From: JBOHER01 sp050701115
Lineage (GTDB): Bacteria > Actinomycetota > Actinomycetes > Mycobacteriales > Pseudonocardiaceae
Assembly (NCBI GenBank): GCA_050701115.1
Contig: JBOHER010000079.1
Coordinates: 1-11,343 of the forward strand
Length of the DNA stretch: 11,343 nucleotides
Direction of reading: 5' to 3'
Shown: in pieces, positions 6,542 to 11,343 of the stretch
How the letters are laid out: every line of letters begins with the position of its first letter
Numbering within the stretch: the stretch's first letter is position 1
Translations under genes and position numbers: made by a program
Notes under the pieces: generated by a model
The model's input: only the letters and a program-made list of their open reading frames with translations
The model's database searches: none
What the model was told of the DNA's origin: nothing

Positions 6542-6811
6542 TTACCGCCAATCGTGGTCGGCGGCGATCACCGCGACCAACTCTTCCAGCGCGGCATCCG
6601 CGCCGTCCCCGTCCGCCCGCAGCACGACCTCGTCGCCGCCCCGGGCGTCCAGGCCGATCACCGACAGGATGCTGCGCGCGTCCACGAAGTCCTGACCGTC
6701 CTTGGCGATCGACACCGCCACCGGCTGACGTGCGGCCGCCTGCACGAACAAGGCCGCGGGACGGGCGTGCAGGCCGACCGACGATCCCACTACGACTCGA
6801 CGTTCTGGCAT
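6542..6811 (-). CDS. ptsH: HPr phosphocarrier protein
   Basis: An 89-residue phosphocarrier that shuttles phosphate from Enzyme I to EIIA. It starts at ATG 6811-6809 with AAAGGA about nine bases upstream; an ATG six codons earlier (6829) is possible but would add a non-family extension. The active-site motif VGLHARPAALF has His15 in the standard position. The second region DARSILSVIGL corresponds to the Ser46 loop of Gram-positive HPr, with Ser47 here. Whether it is phosphorylated depends on an HPr kinase, which is not visible and is usually absent in actinobacteria. It ends ADHDWR before TAA 6544-6542. It is the fifth gene of the operon, 35 bases after the permease stop. Confidence 0.96.
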   Translation of the reverse strand: MPERRVVVGSSVGLHARPAALFVQAAARQPVAVSIAKDGQDFVDARSILSVIGLDARGGDEVVLRADGDGADAALEELVAVIAADHDWR

Positions 6812-6846
6812 TACTGCTGTCCTTTCCATATTGACGGGCCGCGGAG

Positions 6847-8328
6847 TCAGGCCGCGACCGGCTGCCGGTCGGCGGCGGTATCCTCGATGGCCGTGCGGCC
6901 GAAATGCTTCGCGGTCAGCACGCAGCCCGCGGTGACCAAGGAGCCCAGCACGATGGCCACCAGGTAGCCGAGTGGATTGCCGATGAGCCCGATCACCCAG
7001 ATGCCGCCATGTGGCGCGCGCAAGGTGGAACCGAAGGCCATCGATGCCGCCCCCGCGGTGGCCGCACCAGCCATCGAGGACGGAATGACCCGCAGCGGGT
7101 CGGCAGCGGCGAACGGGATGGCGCCCTCGGTGATGAACGAGAGTCCCAGCAGCCAGGCGGCTTCGCCAGCCTGGCGTTCGGCCACACTGAACAGCTTGCG
7201 CCGTACCACGGTGGCCAGCGCGAGACCCAGCGGCGGGACCATGCCTGCCGCCATCACAGCTGCCATCACGGTCAGGTTGTCCGACGCCAGCGCGCCGGTG
7301 CCGAAGAGGTAAGCCACCTTGTTGACCGGGCCACCGAGGTCGAAGCCCATCATCGCGCCGAGCAGCGCGCCGAGCAGGACGGCATGCACCCCGGACAGAC
7401 CCTCCAGCCACCCGGTGAGGCCGGTCTGCACAGCGGCGATCGGCTGGCCGAGCACCACGATCATCAGAATGCCGACGGCGAACACCGACAGCAGCGGGAT
7501 CACCACCACCGGCATGATCCCGGCGACTCCGCGCGGCACCTTGATCTTCTTCAGGGCCATGGTGACCGCACCGGCGAGCAGGCCTGCGACAAGGCCGCCA
7601 AGGAACCCCGCGCCGATGGCCACCGCGATCAGTCCGCCGACCACACCGGGCGCGATGCCCATCCGGTCGGCCATGCCGAACGCGATGAATCCGGCCAGGA
7701 TGGGCACCAGCATCTCGAACGCGGTCGCGCCGATCTTGAACAGCACCCCGGCGAGCCCGGCCTGCTCCCACAGCAGCGACAGGTCACTGATGCCCTCGTA
7801 CTCGGTGCCCTGATAGGTGCCGCCGTTGACCACCGCTGCGATCTCGGCGCCACCGATCACAAAGGACAGTGCGATCAGGATGCCGCCCGCCGCGACAAAC
7901 GGGATCATGTACGACACGCCGGTCATCAGCCACTGACGCAGCCGGGAGCCGAATCCCAGCGCGATGCCTGCACCACTGGCCGCGGCCGCGGGCGGTGCCG
8001 CCGCAGGAGCAGGCCGCTCCGAGGTCTCGGCGGCCTCGACCGCCTCGCTGATCAGCCCGGCGGCATCGTTGATGCCGCGCTTCACGCTGCCGGTGACGAT
8101 CGGCTTGCCTGCGAACCGTTCCCGGCCCCGCACCTCTATGTCGGCGGCGAAGACGACGGCGCTCGCGTCGGCGATCTGCTCAGCGCTCAGCGGTTCGGCG
8201 CCTGCGGCGCCCTGCGTCTCGACGACCAGTTCGTGGCCGGCGTTCTCGGCGGCCTGCTCGAGAGCCTCGGCGGCCATGTAGGTATGCGCGATACCCGTGG
8301 GGCACGATGTGACAGCGACCAGCTTCAT
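6847..8328 (-). CDS. fruA: PTS fructose permease, EIIBC components
   Basis: A 493-residue membrane protein. The EIIB domain (about 1-100) starts MKLVAVTSCPTGIAHTYMAA, with Cys9 as the phosphorylated residue of fructose-type EIIB. A Pro/Ala-rich linker (about 104-122) follows. EIIC (about 125-480) has repeated hydrophobic segments, for example 138-160, 205-220, 225-257, 269-293, 312-328, 353-372 and 443-468. Family signatures include GFDLGGPVNKVAY (328-340), FITEGAIPFAAADPLRVIPS (398-417) and RAPHGGIWVIGLIGNPLGY (437-455). It takes phosphate from EIIA and delivers fructose to the cytosol as fructose 1-phosphate. ATG 8328-8326 overlaps the EIIA stop in an ATGA, implying translational coupling. 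In Streptomyces and many others FruA is a single IIABC chain; here the IIA part is a separate gene. The exact sugar is inferred from the fruK neighbour; mannose-type substrates are not excluded. Confidence 0.95.
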   Translation of the reverse strand: MKLVAVTSCPTGIAHTYMAAEALEQAAENAGHELVVETQGAAGAEPLSAEQIADASAVVFAADIEVRGRERFAGKPIVTGSVKRGINDAAGLISEAVEAAETSERPAPAAAPPAAAASGAGIALGFGSRLRQWLMTGVSYMIPFVAAGGILIALSFVIGGAEIAAVVNGGTYQGTEYEGISDLSLLWEQAGLAGVLFKIGATAFEMLVPILAGFIAFGMADRMGIAPGVVGGLIAVAIGAGFLGGLVAGLLAGAVTMALKKIKVPRGVAGIMPVVVIPLLSVFAVGILMIVVLGQPIAAVQTGLTGWLEGLSGVHAVLLGALLGAMMGFDLGGPVNKVAYLFGTGALASDNLTVMAAVMAAGMVPPLGLALATVVRRKLFSVAERQAGEAAWLLGLSFITEGAIPFAAADPLRVIPSSMAGAATAGAASMAFGSTLRAPHGGIWVIGLIGNPLGYLVAIVLGSLVTAGCVLTAKHFGRTAIEDTAADRQPVAA

Positions 8329-8777
8329 GCTCCCAGCACCTCTTTCTCGACGAGTGCCACGACCGCTTCGGCGGTCGGCGCAGCGTGTAACGATTCCCGG
8401 AACGACTGGTGCACCAGGCGGCGGGCGAGCGAGGCGAGAATCGTCATGTGCTCGCTCCCGCCACCCGCTGGTGCGGCGATCAGGAAGACAAGGTGAGCGT
8501 GCCCGTCGGCCGCGCCGAAATCGACGCCCTGCGCGCTGCGTCCGAACGCCAGGGTCGGCTCGGTGACGTGCTCGGACCGGGCGTGCGGGATGCCGATGCC
8601 GCCCTCGATGCCGGTGGGCATCTGCTCCTCGCGGGCGCGAACGTCGGCAAGGAATCCTTCCGCGTCGGTCACCCGGCCCTGCTTGACCAGTCGGGCCACC
8701 AGGCTGGCGGTCGCCTCGTACCGATCGGTACCAGGAAGGTCGAGGTCGACCAGATCTACGGTGATCAGGTCAGTCAT
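8325..8777 (-). CDS. PTS fructose EIIA component, free-standing
   Basis: A 150-residue cytosolic phosphocarrier between HPr and the EIIB domain. ATG 8777-8775 lies one base after the fruK stop (TGA-C-ATG), with CGGAG five bases upstream, so it is probably translated by coupling. The motif EGGIGIPHARSEHV contains the phosphorylated His65 of the PTS_EIIA type-2 (fructose/mannitol) fold. Also visible are the upstream helix region VRAREEQMPTGI and the downstream VFLIAAPAGGGSEHMTILAS typical of the family. Its stop overlaps the start of the EIIBC gene by four bases. Length is normal for a single EIIA domain; there is no fused HPr-like (FPr) domain, fitting the separate ptsH later in the operon. 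Confidence 0.94.
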   Translation of the reverse strand: MTDLITVDLVDLDLPGTDRYEATASLVARLVKQGRVTDAEGFLADVRAREEQMPTGIEGGIGIPHARSEHVTEPTLAFGRSAQGVDFGAADGHAHLVFLIAAPAGGGSEHMTILASLARRLVHQSFRESLHAAPTAEAVVALVEKEVLGA

Positions 8778-8778
8778 G

Positions 8779-9723
8779 TCAGCTCCGCTCCAGCAGTATT
8801 GGATCGATGGTCGGTTTCACCTCGACCGCTGCGCGATCGAGGTCGGTCGGGGTGGGCATGCGGCTGCCCGCCAGGGTGACCGCTGCTGCTCCCCAGGCGA
8901 CGGCTTCCGCCAGCGCCCGCTGTCCAACTCCACCTGCCGCGAGAAACCCGGCGAGTGCGGCATCACCCGCGCCCACGGTGCTGGCGACGGGGCGGGTGGG
9001 CGCAGACACGGCGTGCGCCGCGCCGTTGGCGTCGACCAGGACCGCGCCGTCCGGCCCCAGGCTGGCCAGCACGGCGCAGGCGCCTCGCTCGCGGAGAGCG
9101 TCGGCGGCCTTGACCGCGCCGGCCACCGTGCGCACCTCGACGCCCGCGCACTCGGCGAGTTCCTCGCGGTTGGGCTTGATCAGATCGGGTCCTGCGGACA
9201 GGCAAGCGGCGAGCGCGTCCCCGCTGGAATCGACGGCAGCCCGGGCGCCGCGGGCGTGCGCCTGGTCCACCAGCCGGGCATAGAAGTCGACCGGCGCTCC
9301 AGGGGGCAGGCTGCCGCATCCTGTCACCCAGTCGGTACCCGTCTGGATCGCATCCATCGCCGCGCTCAGCAGGGCGTCAACTTCGCCTGCCGAGAGCACC
9401 GGGCCCGGTTCGTTCAGCTTGGTGACCGTGCCGTCCGGCTCGGCCAAGGTGAGATTGCTCCGCACGCCTTCTGCCACCGGGACGTGCGCGATAGGCACGC
9501 AGGCGTCGGCGAGCAGGGCGAGGAGTTCGACACCGGAATACCCGCCCGCACAGAGCACGGACAGCGTCGGATGGCCGTGCGCGACCAGTGCTCGCGAGAC
9601 GTTGACGCCCTTGCCGCCGGCGTGCACGTAGGTGGCATTCGCCCGCAGCACCTCGCCCCTGCGCAACTCCGTCACCTCGACCGTGCGGTCGAGGCTCGGG
9701 TTGGCGGTCACGGTGACTATCAC
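8779..9723 (-). CDS. fruK: 1-phosphofructokinase
   Basis: A 314-residue PfkB/ribokinase-family kinase that phosphorylates fructose 1-phosphate to fructose 1,6-bisphosphate with ATP, committing imported fructose to glycolysis. GTG 9723-9721 is the preferred start: it gives the family N-terminus VIVTVTANPSLDRTVEV and overlaps the fruR stop (GTGA), indicating translational coupling. Upstream extension in the same frame would add an Arg-rich leader. Visible motifs: sugar-binding AGGKGVNVSRAL (35-46), LIKPNREEL (181-189), and the anion-hole/catalytic STVGAGDAALAGF with Asp254 as general base. All key positions are present and the length is standard. The gene sits second in the operon, between the repressor and EIIA. 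Confidence 0.96.
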   Translation of the reverse strand: MIVTVTANPSLDRTVEVTELRRGEVLRANATYVHAGGKGVNVSRALVAHGHPTLSVLCAGGYSGVELLALLADACVPIAHVPVAEGVRSNLTLAEPDGTVTKLNEPGPVLSAGEVDALLSAAMDAIQTGTDWVTGCGSLPPGAPVDFYARLVDQAHARGARAAVDSSGDALAACLSAGPDLIKPNREELAECAGVEVRTVAGAVKAADALRERGACAVLASLGPDGAVLVDANGAAHAVSAPTRPVASTVGAGDAALAGFLAAGGVGQRALAEAVAWGAAAVTLAGSRMPTPTDLDRAAVEVKPTIDPILLERS

Positions 9724-10481
9724 GCGCGCACCACCCTTGGTCCGCCCGCTTCGAGTTCGGCGGCCTGCTGCCGGTCGAGCCCCGTGTCGGTGATCAGCAC
9801 ATCGACACCGGCCAGTTCGCCGAATCTCGCAAGACAATCGTTGCCCACCTTGGTGTGATCGGCCAGTACCACCACCCGGCGGGCCGCGGCGATCATCGCG
9901 CGCTTGACCGCCGCCTCGCCGGTGTCCGGTGTGGTCAGTCCGCGCTCAATGGAGATCCCGTTGGTACCGATGAAGGCCACATCGACATAGGTGTCGGCGA
10001 GCGAGCGCAGCGCCCAGTCGTCGACGGCGGCCATCGTGCGCCCGCGCACCTTGCCGCCGGCGATCAGCACGGTGGTGAGCGGCCGCCCGGCCAGCGTCGA
10101 CGCGATGGGCAGCGAGTTGGTCACCACCGTCAACTCGCGGTCGCTCGGCCAGATCTCGGCCAATCGGGAGGTGGTGGTGCCCGCATCGAGCAGCACCGCC
10201 CCCTCGCCGGGGAGCTCCGCGAGTGCGGCCTTGGCGATGCGCTCCTTCTCCGAGGTCATGACGGCGTCGCGGGTGGACAGCCCGGGCTCGAAACCGAGCC
10301 GCTCGACCGGGATGGCGCCACCGTGCACCTTGCGCAGCACCCCGTGCCGTTCCAACGCGGTGAGGTCCCGTCGGATGGTCTCGGTGGTGACGTCGAGATC
10401 CACCGCGAGAGCACTTACGTCGACTCGACCCGCGGTGCGGGCGCGCTCGACGATGCGCTGCTGCCGCTCCTCTGCGAACAT
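9720..10481 (-). CDS. fruR: DeoR-family transcriptional repressor of the fructose operon
   Basis: A 253-residue DNA-binding regulator. ATG 10481-10479 has an SD-like GGCGGTGA six bases upstream. The N-terminal DeoR winged helix-turn-helix spans about 5-56, with recognition helix TTETIRRDLTALE (32-44) and HGGA (53-56). The effector domain resembles a sugar-phosphate isomerase fold, with LLDAGTTTSRLA (97-108), VVTNSLPIA (119-127), FIGTNGIS (170-177), EAAVKRAMI (189-197) and LADHTKVG (206-213). Members of this family next to fruK usually respond to fructose 1-phosphate or fructose 1,6-bisphosphate; that effector is inferred, not shown. It is the first gene of the operon and should repress itself and the PTS genes through the TGAAACCA boxes in its own promoter. 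Confidence 0.94.
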   Translation of the reverse strand: MFAEERQQRIVERARTAGRVDVSALAVDLDVTTETIRRDLTALERHGVLRKVHGGAIPVERLGFEPGLSTRDAVMTSEKERIAKAALAELPGEGAVLLDAGTTTSRLAEIWPSDRELTVVTNSLPIASTLAGRPLTTVLIAGGKVRGRTMAAVDDWALRSLADTYVDVAFIGTNGISIERGLTTPDTGEAAVKRAMIAAARRVVVLADHTKVGNDCLARFGELAGVDVLITDTGLDRQQAAELEAGGPRVVRA

Positions 10482-10482
10482 G

Positions 10483-10543
10483 TGGTTTCACCGCCGTTTC
10501 TGTTGCTTTTATTGGTTATAGATGGTTTCATGTGGCGTGTCAA
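10483..10543 (-). promoter_or_regulatory. Fructose operon promoter with overlapping candidate FruR operators
   Basis: Reading on the minus strand, TTGACA (10543-10538) and TATAAC (10520-10515) are separated by exactly 17 bases, a near-consensus housekeeping promoter. Transcription should start near 10508, giving a leader of about 27 bases before fruR. The octamer TGAAACCA occurs at 10530-10523, inside the spacer, and at 10490-10483, overlapping the ribosome site GGCGGTGA (10495-10488). A GAAAC core also lies at 10500-10496, 11 bases (one helical turn) from the one at 10489-10485. The segment is strikingly AT-rich against its surroundings. Repressor bound here would block polymerase and possibly translation. 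Promoter calling is direct; assigning the boxes to FruR is inference. Confidence 0.7.
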
Positions 10544-10654
10544 GGGTCACGTTCGCTGGATTCGCGAGGCATTGCTACAGCCGATCCCCGCGGGCGTGTC
10601 CCCCGCACAACCTCCCCGAAACTGTCGGCGCCCGGGACTACCATCAGCGGCGAA

Positions 10655-10666
10655 GGAACCGGTTCC
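10655..10666. promoter_or_regulatory. 12-bp perfect palindrome upstream of the small ORF
   Basis: GGAACC (10655-10660) is followed directly by GGTTCC (10661-10666), a perfect 12-base palindrome about 55 bp before the start of the 60-aa ORF. It lies downstream of a possible -10 like TACCAT (10639-10644) that has no good -35. It could be a regulator site. Its right half, CCGGTTCC, recurs in every unit of the 21-bp tandem repeat 250 bp away. The rest of the 177-bp gap between the fruR promoter and this ORF shows nothing else recognisable. Confidence 0.3.
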
Positions 10667-10720
10667 GTCGAACAACTCGGGGAGACACAGCCACCGCGCA
10701 GAGCACGGTGACGGAGACGG

Positions 10721-10903
10721 ATGATCGACATGGTCAGCGACGAAGACCACGAACAGCTCGCTCGGGCAACTGAGCTGCTCCTGCACGTGATCGAACGCCA
10801 CCGAAACGAGGACTTGCGGGTGCTGAGCATCTTCAACTCCGCGATCCAGGACATCCGGATCGGCGAGCGCTACCTCAGTGCCGACGCCTCGCCTACCCAG
10901 TAG
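10721..10903 (+). CDS. Small hypothetical protein, 60 aa
   Basis: An open frame from ATG 10721 to TAG 10901-10903, with GGAG four bases upstream; an internal ATG at 10730 is an alternative. Codon third positions are mostly G or C, as in the neighbouring genes, which supports real coding. The product is acidic and mostly helical in character: EDHEQLARATELLLHVIERH (8-27), then RNEDLRVLSIFNSAIQDIRI (28-47), with a disordered-looking tail ASPTQ. There is no signal peptide, membrane segment, cysteine or known motif. I do not recognise the family. It is divergent from the fructose operon, about 180 bp from its promoter, so it could share regulation, but nothing in its sequence ties it to sugar uptake. 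Confidence 0.5.
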   Translation: MIDMVSDEDHEQLARATELLLHVIERHRNEDLRVLSIFNSAIQDIRIGERYLSADASPTQ

Positions 10904-10912
10904 GTGCGCTCA

Positions 10913-10990
10913 GGCCGGTTCCCGCACCGAGTTGGCCGGTTCCCGCACCGAGTTGGCCGGTTCCGGCACCGAGTTGGCCGGTTCCCGCAT
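10913..10990. repeat. 21-bp tandem repeat, 3.7 copies
   Basis: The unit is GGCCGGTTCC followed by CGCACCGAGTT (21 bases). Copies lie at 10913-10933, 10934-10954 and 10955-10975, with a partial copy at 10976-10990. Copies 1 and 2 are identical; copy 3 differs by one base (CCC to CCG at 10965). Each unit can fold a small CGGT/ACCG stem. Because 21 is a multiple of three, all frames stay open and produce artificial repeats such as AGSRTEL on the plus strand. These are not taken as genes because they have no ribosome site or recognisable domain. The array starts nine bases after the stop of the small ORF. Confidence 0.9.
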
Positions 10991-11290
10991 CATGATGGGC
11001 CTAATCGGTGCGCGCGCTCACGAGTGGCCAGCGCAACCGGATCGGGCCGAGCAGCTCGCCCTTCCCTGCGACTGGGGTGGCAGACTGCTTGCCGCCGACA
11101 CCGCCAACCTCATTCGGCACTGAGCGTCCACCCGACCAGCAGGGTTGGTGATTTCCACGGACGTCCTGCACCCCTGCGCAACGTCGAGAACCGCGGCAAT
11201 CGTACGACCATCAGGTACTGCGAATCCGTTGTAGGGATGTCAACGCCACGTTCCTTCTGGGAACCCGATGCGCTCGCCGCCGCGCACGCC
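10991..11290. other. Gene-free stretch without a supported coding region
   Basis: Between the tandem repeat and the terminal palindrome I see no convincing gene. Plus-strand frames that run through the repeat end at 11123 and 11296, and a minus-strand frame covers 11110-11328. None has a convincing ribosome site or known motif, and codon third positions are less GC-biased than in the real genes. A small hairpin is present at 11250-11264: GTTCC, loop TTCTG, GGAAC. The text around 11233-11264 (plus-frame VVGMSTPRSFWEP) looks like a dispersed intergenic element rather than a protein, but only one copy is present here. Confidence 0.5.
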
Positions 11291-11334
11291 TCGTGAGTGA
11301 AAGTTGTTGTTCCGGCAACCTTCAGCACTCACGA
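11291..11334. repeat. Interrupted long palindrome (44 bp) at the window edge
   Basis: TCGTGAGTG (11291-11299) pairs exactly with CACTCACGA (11326-11334). Inside, AAGTTG (11301-11306) pairs with CAACCTT (11316-11322) with one bulged C, leaving a loop of about nine bases. The mismatched step between the two stems is two to three bases. TCGTGAGTG/CACTCACGA-ended palindromes are, from memory, frequent between genes in Amycolatopsis-like actinobacteria. It may act as a bidirectional terminator or be a dispersed palindromic repeat. What follows lies outside the window. Confidence 0.65.
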
Positions 11335-11343
11335 CCCCTCGTG

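Noticed and set aside
6812..7771. Extended minus-strand frame that would fuse extra sequence to HPr
   Set aside because: The extension lies over the permease gene in another frame; HPr starts properly at 6811 with its own ribosome site.
6904..8496. A 530-codon plus-strand frame opposite the fructose permease
   Set aside because: Composition (His/Gln/Asp/Arg-rich) is the typical reverse reading of a GC-rich membrane protein; the minus-strand permease is certain.
10913..10990. CRISPR array
   Set aside because: The units are directly contiguous without spacers, and there are no cas genes in the window.
10878..11123. ORF with AGSRTEL heptad repeats
   Set aside because: The heptads are a by-product of the 21-bp DNA repeat; it overlaps the end of the better-supported 60-aa ORF and has no ribosome site or domain.
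11110..11328. Minus-strand 72-codon ORF beginning in the terminal palindrome
   Set aside because: Its first codons are the arm of the hairpin and there is no ribosome site; it more likely reads through intergenic repeat DNA.

Overview
The window is very GC-rich, uses GTG starts freely, and carries nucS (the mismatch endonuclease typical of actinobacteria that lack MutS/MutL). It also has a TTGACA/TATAAC promoter and a duplicated 3-hydroxyacyl-CoA dehydrogenase. Together these point to a chromosome of a high-GC actinobacterium, probably Pseudonocardiaceae-like. The family guess is inference from gene families and intergenic repeat style, not a measurement.

Left part (1-4800). The 3' end of a flavin-dependent oxidoreductase gene (plus strand) meets a minus-strand gene for a tandem antibiotic-biosynthesis-monooxygenase-like protein, with a strong hairpin between the convergent ends. 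Upstream of that gene is a 26-bp dyad that looks like a regulator site. Next is a minus-strand gene for a 592-residue protein with two complete 3-hydroxyacyl-CoA dehydrogenase modules, then a small frameshifted gene, then nucS. Divergent from nucS is a Nudix hydrolase gene with an internal deletion and a lost 3' end. It runs tail to tail, overlapping by 3 bases, into an ECHDC3-like crotonase gene that lacks both usual catalytic glutamates.

Central part (4839-10543). A complete, self-contained fructose phosphotransferase operon runs on the minus strand in transcription order: fruR (DeoR-type repressor), fruK (1-phosphofructokinase), a free EIIA-Fru, an EIIBC-Fru permease, ptsH (HPr) and ptsI (EI). 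The first four genes are linked by 4-bp overlaps or a 1-base gap. A consensus-like promoter lies just upstream of fruR, with repeated TGAAACCA boxes between the -35 and -10 and over the ribosome binding site. This suggests autoregulation of the whole cassette. Phosphate passes PEP to EI to HPr to EIIA to EIIB. EIIC imports fructose as fructose 1-phosphate, and FruK converts that to fructose 1,6-bisphosphate.

Right part (10544-11343). One small unrecognised ORF (60 aa) is followed by about 440 bp of non-coding-looking DNA holding a 21-bp tandem repeat (3.7 copies), a small hairpin and a long interrupted palindrome at the window edge. No tRNA, rRNA, CRISPR array, insertion sequence or phage gene was seen. 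I found no clear new multi-gene system. The most unusual points are the two decayed genes flanking nucS, the cofactor-pocket divergence inside the double dehydrogenase, the 26-bp operator-like dyad, the fruR promoter architecture, and the 21-bp repeat array.
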